From: Microbulbifer taiwanensis | GTDB taxonomy: Bacteria; Pseudomonadota; Gammaproteobacteria; Pseudomonadales; Cellvibrionaceae | Length of the DNA stretch: 64,000 nt | Assembly: GCF_014904815.1 (NCBI RefSeq) | Contig: NZ_JACZFR010000026.1 | Span: 1 to 64,000, forward strand | Direction of reading: 5' to 3' | In this document: positions 1 through 8,189 of the stretch, piece by piece | How the letters are laid out: each line of letters opens with the position of its first letter | How positions within the stretch are numbered: position 1 is the stretch's first letter | Made by a program: the position numbers and the translations under genes | Notes under the pieces: model-generated | Told to the model about the DNA's origin: nothing | The model's input: the letters and a program-made list of their open reading frames with translations, nothing else | The model's database searches: none

Positions 1-140
1 AGGAGTCCATATACGCCTACAACCACTTGCGGCCGCACCTGAGCCTCGGCATGGAAACGCCGGAATCTGTGCACAAAAAAGCCAGCTCGGGGGTCGAGCT
101 GGCTTAGTTGAAAACCGTAAACCTATTTTAGGACGGGACA
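1..140 (+). mobile_element. Right end of an IS3-family insertion sequence (truncated by window edge)
   Basis: The window opens inside the transposase of an IS3-type element. Ten bases after the stop codon a terminal-repeat-like stretch runs from 117 to 140 (GTAAACCTATTTTAGGACGG and four more bases), reading toward TGTCCCGTCC at the outer end, which resembles ends of gammaproteobacterial IS3 elements. The left end, and so the target duplication, is outside the window. The element ends four bases before a chromosomal palindromic repeat. Confidence 0.75.
3..107 (+). CDS. IS3-family transposase OrfB, C-terminal fragment
   Basis: Only the last 34 residues are visible, in frame 3 from the window start to a TAG at 105-107. 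They contain the pattern YNHLRPHLSLGMETPESVHK, the very common C-terminal tail of IS3-family DDE transposases (family usually YN..RPH.SL...TP...). The catalytic DDE core lies upstream of the window. The protein would cut and join IS ends. Whether the element is intact cannot be judged from here. Confidence 0.85.
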   Translation, partial: ESIYAYNHLRPHLSLGMETPESVHKKASSGVELA

Positions 141-144
141 CCCC

Positions 145-219
145 GTAGGGTGCGCCGTGCGCATCGGGAAGCACTGAAGACAGTACCAACCTTCATTCGG
201 TGCGCACGGCGCACCCTGC
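145..219. repeat. Palindromic intergenic repeat, GTAGGGTGCGCC family, copy 1
   Basis: Inverted repeat with arms at 145-163 (GTAGGGTGCGCCGTGCGCA) and 201-219 (TGCGCACGGCGCACCCTGC). Related copies lie at 651-720, 7941-8017, 15784-15860 and 54885-54940, and a single arm at 62680-62700. It begins directly beyond the IS3 right end, between that element and the MAPEG gene. Confidence 0.9.
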
Positions 220-223
220 AAAC

Positions 224-619
224 TTACCCTGCCAGGGCAAAACCGATATCGATAACGGCCAGTACCAGGATTACCACCCAACTCAACGCCGTGCCCACAA
301 AGCGCCCCGGGTGATAGCCGCCCTGCCCCGCAGTGAGCCCGTAGGCGTGCATCAGCCGCGCCAGTACAAACAGGCCTCCGAGCAGATGCAGCCAGGTGGC
401 GGCGAGACCGCAAAGCTCTGCAATCAACATCAATACCAGCGCGATCGGGATATACTCGATCGCATTGGCGTGTACACGGACGCGGATCTCGCTATCGCGA
501 TCCTGGCCGCTGCCGAGCCCGACTTTTTTCGAGCGGCGGAACTGCACCACGCGAAATGCCAGGGCAATGATCAGGATGGCGCAGAGGCCTGCGTAGAGTG
601 CGGTTACATTGACAGCCAT
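224..619 (-). CDS. MAPEG-family integral membrane protein (YecN-like)
   Basis: A 131-residue protein with four probable membrane helices (about residues 5-22, 56-75, 77-95 and 108-129). It has the MAPEG pattern: a basic stretch after helix 1 (FRRSKKVG), then RVHANAIEYIPIALVLM, where the N/E-containing segment is the family hallmark, and a later RLMHAYGL. MAPEG proteins include glutathione-dependent membrane enzymes; bacterial members such as YecN have no firm function. The start has a strong Shine-Dalgarno (AGGGGGAG) a few bases upstream. It stands alone between two palindromic repeats. Confidence 0.85.
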   Translation of the reverse strand: MAVNVTALYAGLCAILIIALAFRVVQFRRSKKVGLGSGQDRDSEIRVRVHANAIEYIPIALVLMLIAELCGLAATWLHLLGGLFVLARLMHAYGLTAGQGGYHPGRFVGTALSWVVILVLAVIDIGFALAG

Positions 620-650
620 TATCTCCCCCTTCTGTAAATATCACTCCGCA

Positions 651-720
651 GGGGCGCCGTGCGCACCGAATACACCCAAACCAGTAATCAGGTCGGTGTG
701 GCGCGCACGGCGCACCCTAC
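651..720. repeat. Palindromic intergenic repeat, GTAGGGTGCGCC family, copy 2
   Basis: Left arm 651-667 (GGGGCGCCGTGCGCACC, somewhat diverged) and right arm ending GGCGCACCCTAC at 720. It lies upstream of the MAPEG gene and downstream of the amidohydrolase pair, so it could form a hairpin in either transcript. Confidence 0.8.
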
Positions 721-749
721 ATTGAGCGCCCTAATATTTGTAGTTCCAA

Positions 750-2042
750 CTAATGTTTGTAGCCGAAGCCATGCCCCTGCTCGGGCTTCAGGTAGCGGTC
801 GCGCAGGCGCGTGGAGCGATTGACCAGTGACTGGGGTACACCGTCGATCAGCACCTGTTCCGCGTGGCTGGTGACCTCCAGCGGGTCGCCGCTCCAGACC
901 ACGATATCCGCCACCGCACCCGGCTCTATGCTGCCGCCGTCGATACCGAACACCTGCGCCACATTGCGGCTGATGGACTTGAGCCCCTCTTCATACGGCA
1001 GGCCGTTGGCCACCGCATTGCCGGCGGACTGGCGCGACAGGAAGGCATCGTGGGTGGCGAGCCAACCCGGGCCGCGAATAATCACGGTCACACCCGCTTT
1101 GTGCATCAGTGCCGCATTGTCCAGGCGCGCGCCAAGGCTCTCGAAGGAGATGGGTAGGTTGTTCATCGCATCGATCACCACCGGCACCTTGGCCTCGGCC
1201 AGCTGATCCGCCACCATCCAGCCCTCTGCAGCTCCTTCAACCACCAGGCGCAGATTGAATTCCTGCGCCAGTTTGATCGCCTGCAGTATGTCACTCGCGC
1301 GATTGACCGCTACCAGCATGGGCTCGCGACCGCTGATCAGCGGTTGCAGCGCCTCCAGGTCGGCAACGGTCAGGCTCAGGTCGCGCCAGTCGCCGCGGCG
1401 AATCGCCTCGCGGTTGGCCGCATACTCGCGCGCCTCGCCCAGCGCCTGCCTGACCTGCCCGTAGGCCACGGCGCGGCTGCCGCCGGCCAGGTGCGCGCCG
1501 GCCTCACCCAGGTAGACCCGCTGCGCCAGGTCGGTGCCGACCACGCTGTCCATGGCGCCGTTCAGTTTGATGGCGAAACTGCGCCCGGCGAAGATCTTGT
1601 GCTGACTGCCCGGTATCACCAGGGCACGGGTAACGCCGCCGGCACGGTTGAACGGAATCAGTGTGGAGTGCGGGTTATAGGCCGGAAGCGGATCGTAGGC
1701 GGTGCCTATCTGCACCCCCCTGGTGTTCTCGCCCTCCACCGCGGCGTCATCATTGGTCGCCGCGGCAGCGCCGATTTCGGTGATACCCAGCTGGGTATCC
1801 GGCGCTATCACACCCGGAGTCACCACCTTGCCGCTCGCATCTATTACCTTGTCCGCGGACACATTGAGAGTCGGGGCAACCGACTCCACGCGACCGTCGC
1901 GCACCAGGATATCGGCGCTCTCCAGGGTGCCCGCATCGGCCAGGGTGTGCACCTTGCCGCCCTTGATCAGCAGGGTTTCCGCCTGCAGTGCCGGCGCCGC
2001 GAGCCCCAGTGCCAGGGTGCAGATCAGTGCGCTCTTTTTCAT
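750..2042 (-). CDS. Exported amidohydrolase-like protein lacking the HxH metal motif
   Basis: A 430-residue protein; the start is set at ATG 2042, where a signal peptide (MKKSALICTLALGLAAPALQA) begins, although the frame stays open further upstream. It has the amidohydrolase composite fold: N-terminal beta strands with LIKGGKVHTL, a barrel, and the C-terminal signature GSIEPGAVADIVVWSGDP. Where active members have HxH after TPG, this one has TPGVIAPDTQ, so the usual binuclear metal site looks lost. It follows the next amidohydrolase gene by 11 bases and is probably co-transcribed and partnered with it. A structural or chaperoning subunit is a guess; catalytic activity seems doubtful. Confidence 0.8.
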   Translation of the reverse strand: MKKSALICTLALGLAAPALQAETLLIKGGKVHTLADAGTLESADILVRDGRVESVAPTLNVSADKVIDASGKVVTPGVIAPDTQLGITEIGAAAATNDDAAVEGENTRGVQIGTAYDPLPAYNPHSTLIPFNRAGGVTRALVIPGSQHKIFAGRSFAIKLNGAMDSVVGTDLAQRVYLGEAGAHLAGGSRAVAYGQVRQALGEAREYAANREAIRRGDWRDLSLTVADLEALQPLISGREPMLVAVNRASDILQAIKLAQEFNLRLVVEGAAEGWMVADQLAEAKVPVVIDAMNNLPISFESLGARLDNAALMHKAGVTVIIRGPGWLATHDAFLSRQSAGNAVANGLPYEEGLKSISRNVAQVFGIDGGSIEPGAVADIVVWSGDPLEVTSHAEQVLIDGVPQSLVNRSTRLRDRYLKPEQGHGFGYKH

Positions 2043-2053
2043 GATTCTTCTAT

Positions 2054-3505
2054 TCACAGCCGCTCTCCCTCCGCATTCAGAATTCCCAGCTCGAAGTCGC
2101 TGTGGGGCTGGCGACTCCTGTCGCTGCGGTCGTACATCAGTTCGCCGTCGATAAAGACCTGGTCCGCGTGGCTGTAGACGCTGAACGGATTGCCGGACCA
2201 GACCACCACGTCGGCCATCTTGCCCTTCTCCAGGCTGCCGGTCAGCTCGTCGACACCCAGTGCCCTGGCCGGGTTCAGGGTCATCCACTTCACGGCGTCC
2301 CTGGGCTGAATATCGAATCCGGCGCGCTGTCCGGAAGCCATGGCCTTGGCCACTTCCTGGTTCAGGTGCTGTATGCCCACCGCATCGTCCGAGTGAATCA
2401 TCGCGCAGGCCTCGGCCTGGTCGACGATGGCGATATTGGCCTCGGTCATGTCGAAGGCCTCGTGCTTGAAGCCCCACCAGTCGGCCCACATGGCTGCACA
2501 GACATTGTTCTCAGCCAGCAGGTCGGCCACCTTGTAGGCTTCGACCGCGTGGTGGAAGGTGGAAATGTCGAAGTCGAATTCCTCGGCGATATCCATCATC
2601 ACCGCCATTTCCTCGCCGCGATAGCAGTGGTTATGCACCAGTATCTCGCCATTGAGCACACCCGCCAGGGTTTCCAGCTGCAGATCGCGATCCGGCTGGT
2701 CACCGCCCTTCTCGCGATAGTTATCCCACTTCTTCTTGTAGTTGCTGGCGGCGATCCAGGCGCTGCGGTAGCCGGCCACATTGCCCATACGGGTGGAGGG
2801 CAATGTGCCCTTGCCGCCGTAGACCCGCTTGGGGTTTTCGCCGCAGGCCATCTTCACGCCATAGGGCGCACCGGGAAATTTCATATCCTGTACGCGGCGA
2901 CCGGGGACATTCTTCAGGGTCACGCTGCGGCCACCGAACAGGTTGGCGGAGCCCGGCAGTATCTGCAGGGTGGTCACGCCGCCGGCCAGGGCCAGGGCAA
3001 ATTGCGGATCCTGGGTCCAGACCGAATGCTCCGCCCATACCTGTGCGGTATTGGGTGCGGTCATCTCGTTGCCGTCCTGGGAGGACTCGATGGCAGGCGC
3101 CGGGTAGTTACCCAGGTGTGAGTGCACGTCGATAATCCCCGGCGTCACCCACTTGCCCTTGCCGTCTACCACCAGGGCACCCTTGGGTGCCTTGAGATTC
3201 TCGCCAATCCCGGCGACCTTGCCCTCTTCCAGCAACAGGTCGGTGTTGTCCAGCTGTTCGCCGGTGCCGGTGAGCAGGGTCGCCCCCTGAATCAGCACAG
3301 GGCGGGACTGGGTTATGGAATAGGTAGAGGGGAAAGCGTCCTGGCGGGCGAAACTCACGGACTTCCCATCATCGCCGCCCTCCTCTTCTCCCCCGCAGCC
3401 CGGTATAAGCACTGCGGCCCCAACTAGAGTCGCGGCCCTGAGCAGTGCCGCGATACAGCGCCCGGCGGTTCGCCCGGGTTGCGCAAACAGAAATTGCAGC
3501 TGCAT
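2054..3505 (-). CDS. Amidohydrolase family lipoprotein (imidazolonepropionase-like)
   Basis: A 483-residue protein from ATG 3505, chosen because GGAAG stands 8 bases upstream and a signal peptide follows. The peptide ends at LIPGC, a plausible lipobox with Cys 37, so it may be membrane-anchored. Metal-site motifs are present: TPGIIDVHSHLG (HxH), later histidines in ILVHNH and STFHHAVEA, and MIHSDD supplying the last Asp. The C-terminus has GSLEKGKMADVVVWSGNP. It belongs to the broad imidazolonepropionase/prolidase-like amidohydrolases. The substrate is unknown. It is the first gene of a two-gene operon with the degenerate paralogue downstream. Confidence 0.85.
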   Translation of the reverse strand: MQLQFLFAQPGRTAGRCIAALLRAATLVGAAVLIPGCGGEEEGGDDGKSVSFARQDAFPSTYSITQSRPVLIQGATLLTGTGEQLDNTDLLLEEGKVAGIGENLKAPKGALVVDGKGKWVTPGIIDVHSHLGNYPAPAIESSQDGNEMTAPNTAQVWAEHSVWTQDPQFALALAGGVTTLQILPGSANLFGGRSVTLKNVPGRRVQDMKFPGAPYGVKMACGENPKRVYGGKGTLPSTRMGNVAGYRSAWIAASNYKKKWDNYREKGGDQPDRDLQLETLAGVLNGEILVHNHCYRGEEMAVMMDIAEEFDFDISTFHHAVEAYKVADLLAENNVCAAMWADWWGFKHEAFDMTEANIAIVDQAEACAMIHSDDAVGIQHLNQEVAKAMASGQRAGFDIQPRDAVKWMTLNPARALGVDELTGSLEKGKMADVVVWSGNPFSVYSHADQVFIDGELMYDRSDRSRQPHSDFELGILNAEGERL

Positions 3506-3623
3506 AGTCAATCTTCCATTTTTATATTGATGAGCAGGGAGGAAACGGAGCGCCCACCCCAATCAGTTATCGCGTTGCATGCTAACAGGTTGGCGCCCAT
3601 TGGCCATTACCAAAACTTCCACA

Positions 3624-3941
3624 TCACTCCGCGGCGGGCTTGCGCGGCGATGAGGCGCGCCGGCGCTGGTCCGCGGGATCGGCTCGTTCACCGGTCACGC
3701 CACCGGCCAACTGTGCAAAAAATGATTCAAACTGCTCCGCGCAACCCAGCGCCGACAACAACTGGACCAATGCCGCCAGGTTACAACCGCGGCCGACTTC
3801 CAGCCGCTTCAGTGTACTGAGGCCCACACCCGCATCGGCTGCCAGCGCATCCTGGGCAATATTGCGGGCAAGGCGCAGGCGGCGAAAGTCTTCACCCAAT
3901 TGCACCAGCAGTTTCTGTGACTTATTCGAGTTCAATTTCAT
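3624..3941 (-). CDS. XRE-type helix-turn-helix regulator
   Basis: A 105-residue protein. Residues about 17-70 form a helix-turn-helix of the Cro/CI type: FRRLRLARNIAQDALAADAG, then GLSTLKRLEVGRG as recognition helix region. The tail is basic and Ala/Pro-rich. Proteins of this shape often sit beside hipA kinases, but no hipA is present here. Its neighbours are the amidohydrolase operon (same strand, 118 bases downstream) and the divergent sensor kinase, either of which it could control; this is inference. Confidence 0.8.
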   Translation of the reverse strand: MKLNSNKSQKLLVQLGEDFRRLRLARNIAQDALAADAGVGLSTLKRLEVGRGCNLAALVQLLSALGCAEQFESFFAQLAGGVTGERADPADQRRRASSPRKPAAE

Positions 3942-4079
3942 TAACGCCCGATCGCCGAAATGGGAAATTATAGCTTCAGGTAGAGACGCGCAAAATGTGC
4001 GTTTCTTCCCAAAAGCGACCTGGACTTTGTCAATCCATCGTGATGGAATGATTGGCGAAAAAATATCCAGGAAGGATGG

Positions 4080-5741
4080 ATGAAAAGAAGAAAAAATAAT
4101 ATTTCCCCGCTTGAGGACACTGCGGAGCGGGAACCGGTCACCTCACCTGCGACAGCACAGGATTCGCGGCATATTTACGAGGCACTGCGCAAGAGTGAGG
4201 AGCGCTACCGCGAACTCGTCGAGCACGCCAATTCCATTATCCTGCGCTGGGATAAGACCGGCTATATCACTTTCTTCAATGAATACGCCCAGCAATTCTT
4301 TGGCTATACCGAGGCCGAGATCATCGGCCAGCATGTGGTCGGAACCATTGTGCCCGCCAGTGAGAGCACCGGCCGCGACCTGCGCCCGCTGATGGACCAC
4401 ATCTGCAATTACCCGGAAGAGCACCGCTACAACGTCAACGAGAATATCACCAAGAGTGGCGAGCGGGTGTGGATCGCCTGGACCAACAAGTTGTTGACCG
4501 ATGAAAATGGCAATGCCATCGGTGTGCTGAGTATCGGCTCTGATATCACCAAGCAGCGGCTACTCGAGGAGGAACTGCGCCAGGCGCAGAAGATGCAGGC
4601 CATCGGCGAGCTGGCCGGCGGTATCGCCCACGACTTCAATAATATGATCCACGGCATCACCGGCTACGCCGAGGTGATCCAGCAGTTGACCTGCGATGCA
4701 CGCATTGGCGAATACATCTCCCATATACTCACCACTGCCCACCACGCCGCCGAGCTCACCAAGCAGCTGCTCACCTTCGCGCGCAAGGGCAACTACCAGC
4801 TGAGCGAGTGCAATACCCACGAAATCATCCGCGATGTCTGCGCCATGCTCGAGCGCACCATCGACCGCCGCATCGATATCGAACGGCAGCTGGACGCCAG
4901 CCGCCCCCATGTCAAAGGGGATATCGCCCAGTTGAAGAGCGCCCTGCTGAATCTCGGTATCAACGCCAAGGACGCCATGCCCCAGGGCGGCACACTGCGA
5001 TTTGCCACCAGCAATATCGCCATTGACAGCTCGACCAAAATTTCCGACTTCGAGATAGAGCCGGGCCAGTACCTGCTGATCAACATCAGCGACAGCGGTA
5101 CCGGCATGTCCGCCGAAGTGCGCCGGCGTATCTTCGAGCCATTCTTCACCACCAAGGAGAGCGGCCGCGGCGCCGGGCTGGGGCTGGCGGCCGTGTACGG
5201 CACCACCCATCTGCACAAAGGCGCCATCCGCTGCCGCAGCAATGAGGGCGAGGGAAGCAGCTTCGATCTCTATCTGCCGATCATCAAGGACTGCGCCAGG
5301 CTCTCCAACCCCCAGGCCAGCCCCGTCATCGAGGAGAGAAATATCCGCATTATGGTAGTGGACGACGAAGCCATAGTACGCAGCTACTCGAAAACACTGT
5401 TCGAAATGCACGGTCACGATGTGATCACCTTCGCCAGCGCCGAAGAGGCCATCAATTTCTACCGCCAGGAATATGAAAATGTGGACCTGGTACTGCTGGA
5501 TATGATCATGCCGCGTATGGACGGCCAGCAGCTGTTCGCCTTTATGAAACGCATCAACCCCGATATCAAGGCGATTCTGTCCACCGGCTACAGTGTCGAC
5601 AGCAAGGTCCAGGAGATCCTCGCGGACGGCATCCTGGACTGCATCCAGAAACCCTTTACCTACGAGAAGCTGCAGAAAAAAATTGAGGCGTTGATTGCCG
5701 AAGGCCAGTTACCGGCAACAGCCGTTCCAGAGCCCGGCTGA
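4080..5741 (+). CDS. Hybrid sensor histidine kinase (PAS, HisKA, HATPase, receiver)
   Basis: A 553-residue soluble protein without obvious membrane segments. Domains in order: PAS (about 35-160, ERYRELVEHANSIILRWD), dimerisation/phosphoacceptor region with His 184 (GGIAHDFNN), ATP-binding domain with N box LLNLGINAKDAMP, G boxes SGTGMS and GRGAGLGLAAVYG and F box FEPFFTTKE, then a receiver from about 425 with DD pair MVVDDEA and phosphoacceptor Asp 474 (LLLDMIMPRMDG) and the conserved KP near the end. It should sense a cytoplasmic signal and relay phosphate to its own receiver; the output partner is not adjacent. GGAAGGA lies just before the ATG. Confidence 0.93.
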   Translation: MKRRKNNISPLEDTAEREPVTSPATAQDSRHIYEALRKSEERYRELVEHANSIILRWDKTGYITFFNEYAQQFFGYTEAEIIGQHVVGTIVPASESTGRDLRPLMDHICNYPEEHRYNVNENITKSGERVWIAWTNKLLTDENGNAIGVLSIGSDITKQRLLEEELRQAQKMQAIGELAGGIAHDFNNMIHGITGYAEVIQQLTCDARIGEYISHILTTAHHAAELTKQLLTFARKGNYQLSECNTHEIIRDVCAMLERTIDRRIDIERQLDASRPHVKGDIAQLKSALLNLGINAKDAMPQGGTLRFATSNIAIDSSTKISDFEIEPGQYLLINISDSGTGMSAEVRRRIFEPFFTTKESGRGAGLGLAAVYGTTHLHKGAIRCRSNEGEGSSFDLYLPIIKDCARLSNPQASPVIEERNIRIMVVDDEAIVRSYSKTLFEMHGHDVITFASAEEAINFYRQEYENVDLVLLDMIMPRMDGQQLFAFMKRINPDIKAILSTGYSVDSKVQEILADGILDCIQKPFTYEKLQKKIEALIAEGQLPATAVPEPG

Positions 5742-5747
5742 TGTGGA

Positions 5748-6053
5748 TCAGTAGTGAAAGAGTTTGATTACCGCTTCCCCGTTGTCGCACTCGCCGACCA
5801 CTTCCGGTTCGGAGATTTTCGCCCCGGCCTGGATGACCTTATTCGACGGATAGGAGACGAAACAGGCAAAATTGAAGTTGACCGCCCAGTTGCACAACAA
5901 GCGGCCGTCGTCCTCTTCGTAGAAACGCAGTTGGCAGAAGCTCAGCGTCGGACTCTGCCCCCCATCCGTCTGTGCGCCGGTAGTATCGTCGACGGCCAGG
6001 GCCAGCAGGGAGGCGGGCAATACCAGCCCGGCGACAAGCAACCACTGCCACAT
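5748..6053 (-). CDS. Small exported hypothetical protein with four cysteines
   Basis: A 101-residue protein that I do not recognise. It begins with a signal peptide (MWQWLLVAGLVLPASLLALA). The mature part has four cysteines (FCQLRF, LLCNWA, FACFVS, GECDNG), which could form two disulfides in the periplasm. It converges with the sensor kinase gene, whose stop is six bases away. The secretion signal and spaced cysteines argue that it is real. Confidence 0.6.
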   Translation of the reverse strand: MWQWLLVAGLVLPASLLALAVDDTTGAQTDGGQSPTLSFCQLRFYEEDDGRLLCNWAVNFNFACFVSYPSNKVIQAGAKISEPEVVGECDNGEAVIKLFHY

Positions 6054-6138
6054 AACCTCACCCGTGATTTCAACGACTGACTCCCGTTAAGCGTAGCAGT
6101 AGTTGGCGCATATATCCTTCCCCTGCCCCGGCAGACGC

Positions 6139-6690
6139 CTAGGAGCCCGCCGCCAGCGCCTCGAAGCGGCTGACCTCCGCGATCGACGGCTGCAGGCCAT
6201 ACTTCTGCACTATGGCCATAAAGCGTTGCACATAGATGCGGGAGACGGGCGCGTAGGGCGGCATCCACTCGTCCGGGCCGCGGTCGCCCTTGCTCTGGTT
6301 GCGGCCGTCGTCCACCAGCCACAGGTTGTCCGGGTCCTCGGCGAAGCGGCGCTTCTGCTCGCGACTCCAGTGGGCACCACCGCGTTCGTGGGCCCATTTG
6401 AGCGGTACAATATGCTCCACGTCCAGGTCCGATGCCTTGCTGTAGAAGTTGCCGGTGTAGGGATCCAGCCACAGGCCGGTGGCCACTTTGCAGTTGTCTG
6501 TGCGGGTAAATGTGATCGGGGCCAGGGAATAGCGGACCAGCAGTTCGTGCCGGGTATCCTGGCAGTCGCTGTCGAAGTCAGACCAGCGTGGCAGCCACTC
6601 CGCTCGCTCGTAGGAAGTCGCCGTTGCTGAAAGGCTGGCGAACAGGGATAAAAGAAAAACAAAACGTCGAGAAATTGATCGAATACACAT
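6139..6690 (-). CDS. Secreted HNH-type nuclease (DUF1524-like)
   Basis: A 183-residue protein from ATG 6690; the frame stays open to a TTG at 6720, but the signal peptide (residues about 8-25, FVFLLSLFASLSATATS) fits the ATG. The core DLDVEHIVPLKWAHE followed by NLWLVDDGRNQSKGDRGPDEW is the His-based catalytic and Asn/Lys metal-binding pattern of DUF1524/GmrSD-type HNH nucleases. An exported form suggests extracellular or periplasmic nucleic acid breakdown, for nutrients or against incoming DNA. It is a single gene between a hypothetical exported protein and an SGNH hydrolase. Confidence 0.8.
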   Translation of the reverse strand: MCIRSISRRFVFLLSLFASLSATATSYERAEWLPRWSDFDSDCQDTRHELLVRYSLAPITFTRTDNCKVATGLWLDPYTGNFYSKASDLDVEHIVPLKWAHERGGAHWSREQKRRFAEDPDNLWLVDDGRNQSKGDRGPDEWMPPYAPVSRIYVQRFMAIVQKYGLQPSIAEVSRFEALAAGS

Positions 6691-6784
6691 ACGACTACTA
6701 CCAACCAATGTTTGGCACAATCGTACAGAAATCTATCCTCGCAGAATATCGATCAATTCACTGTGACGGAAAGGTGTAGCGAAA

Positions 6785-7477
6785 TTATTCGAAGGCGCTC
6801 TCGCCCCGCTCCAGCACTGCCGCCACCGCACCGGACCAAAGTTCGTAGCCCTTTTCATTCAGGTGCAGCCCGTCTGCGATAAAGATATCCCTCCTCGGCC
6901 GGCTCTTCTCCAGCAGTGCGCTGGCCACATCGATATAGAAGAAATGCTCGCGCTCATCGCACAGTTTTTCGATCATGCGGTTGGTCTGCTGCATTTTTGG
7001 CCACAGGGACCAGCGCGCCAGGCTCGGCTTGATGGAAATAAAATAGATACGCAGCTCTGGGTTCTCCTTGCGCAGCTTGTCGGCCAGCGCCAAAAATTTA
7101 TCCACCACCTGCTGCGGCTCTATCCCCTGGACGATATCGTTGTCACCCTCATAGATGGCCACGGCCCTGGGTCGATGCCTGGAGATCAGCTGGTCCGAGT
7201 AATACAGCAGGTCGTTCATATTGCTGCCGCCAAAGCCGCGTGGAATCACCCGAATGCCGCCCAGGTCCCGTCGGATGCGCGGGTGCCACATGCGGATACT
7301 GGAGCTGCCGGTAACCACTACCCCGCCGGGCTCGATGGGCTGCCGCCCGCCCAGGCGGTTGAAGTTCGCCACTTCGCGCTCGAAGATCAGGGGGCTGGCA
7401 TAATCCGCAGCCCGGGCGGCGGCCGCACCGCCGGCGGCGATTAGCATTGCCCCCAAGAGGGCGAGGGGCTTCCACAT
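6785..7477 (-). CDS. Exported SGNH/GDSL-family hydrolase
   Basis: A 230-residue protein with a signal peptide (to about residue 24, ending AARA). It carries the SGNH blocks: block I VVTGSSSIRMW with nucleophile Ser, block II Gly in RGFGGSNM, block III Asn in YEGDNDI, and block V DGLHLNEKGY with Asp and His. These are esterases or carbohydrate acetyl-esterases; exact substrate unknown. GGAG lies 8 bases before the ATG. The gene is divergent from the YchJ-like gene, with 81 bases between starts for both promoters. Confidence 0.88.
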   Translation of the reverse strand: MWKPLALLGAMLIAAGGAAAARAADYASPLIFEREVANFNRLGGRQPIEPGGVVVTGSSSIRMWHPRIRRDLGGIRVIPRGFGGSNMNDLLYYSDQLISRHRPRAVAIYEGDNDIVQGIEPQQVVDKFLALADKLRKENPELRIYFISIKPSLARWSLWPKMQQTNRMIEKLCDEREHFFYIDVASALLEKSRPRRDIFIADGLHLNEKGYELWSGAVAAVLERGESAFE

Positions 7478-7558
7478 AGCGTTTCTCCGCTTTCATTGTT
7501 CAGATGGGGGCAAGCCTGCCACAATATCACCCCGACCGCATCAGCCCCCGGACCCGCC

Positions 7559-7945
7559 ATGATCCAACCCAACACCCAATGCCCGTGCAGCTCCGGAAAG
7601 CCCTTTGCTGACTGCTGCGACCTTTACCTTTCGGGCAAAGCCTACCCAAACAGCGCAGAAATCCTGATGCGCAGCCGTTTCAGCGCCTTCTCCACCGGCA
7701 ACCTGCCCTACCTGCGCAAGAGCTGGCATCCGGATACCTGCCCGGAACTGGTTGCGGGGGATCTGCAGACTCAGTGGACACGGCTGGAAGTGATCAGGAG
7801 CAAGCAGGGGCTGAAGAAATCGGTGGTGGAATTCAGGGCCTGGTACCTGGAAAACGACATAGAGCACTCGATGCACGAAGTGTCGCTATTCAAGCTGTAC
7901 AGGAAGCGCTGGGTGTATGTAGAGCCTATTTCCGGCTGGCCGTAG
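7559..7945 (+). CDS. YchJ-like (UPF0225) SEC-C domain protein
   Basis: A 128-residue protein. The start is placed at ATG 7559, where the SEC-C-type zinc ligand motif begins (CPCSSGKPFADCC, residues 8-20). The rest is the YchJ core (MRSRFSAFSTGNLPYL, then a beta-rich NTF2-like region with FRAWY). Function is unknown, although SEC-C motifs bind zinc and often mediate protein contacts. Its TAG stop (7943-7945) is provided by the left arm of the palindromic repeat that follows. Confidence 0.87.
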   Translation: MIQPNTQCPCSSGKPFADCCDLYLSGKAYPNSAEILMRSRFSAFSTGNLPYLRKSWHPDTCPELVAGDLQTQWTRLEVIRSKQGLKKSVVEFRAWYLENDIEHSMHEVSLFKLYRKRWVYVEPISGWP

Positions 7946-8017
7946 GGTGCGCCGTGCGCACCACATCAGGATGGATGCGGTTTTATACCTCTTTTGGTGC
8001 GCGCGGCGCACCCTACG
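7941..8017. repeat. Palindromic intergenic repeat, GTAGGGTGCGCC family, copy 3
   Basis: Arms at 7941-7962 and 7995-8017. Its left arm contains the TAG stop of the YchJ-like gene on the plus strand (7943-7945). Its right arm contains, on the minus strand, the TAG stop of the 58-residue ORF (8013-8015). The left arm and the adjacent loop are nearly identical to copy 4 (shared ACCACATCAG). Confidence 0.9.
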
Positions 8018-8189
8018 GGCATAATGGTGAGAACCCAAAAAAATCGCGGGAGCCTTTCCACTCCCGCGCCGCCTTCAACATTTTCTGTTTATTGGCGAAC
8101 CGCTCGCCGGACCTGGCCCTGACATGGGCGCCGCCCTTGCGAAGCAGTGGGTTAAGCGCAACGCGATTGCGCGGTCTGTTGTTTTTCAT
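8013..8189 (-). CDS. Small basic protein, 58 residues, unrecognised
   Basis: The ORF begins at ATG 8189 with a strong Shine-Dalgarno (GAGGAG) 8 bases upstream. The product is rich in Arg and Lys; its N-terminal half contains NRVALNPLLRKGGAHVRARS and then ERFANKQKMLK. I do not recognise the family; strong basicity suggests RNA or ribosome binding. It overlaps the last 38 bases of the RtcB-companion gene in another frame, so translation is probably coupled, and its stop codon is supplied by repeat copy 3. The overlap could still be chance. Confidence 0.55.
   Translation of the reverse strand: MKNNRPRNRVALNPLLRKGGAHVRARSGERFANKQKMLKAAREWKGSRDFFGFSPLCP

Noticed and set aside
8013-8189. 58-residue ORF as ArfA ribosome-rescue factor
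   Set aside because: It is small and basic like ArfA, but I cannot align its sequence to ArfA motifs, so no name is given.
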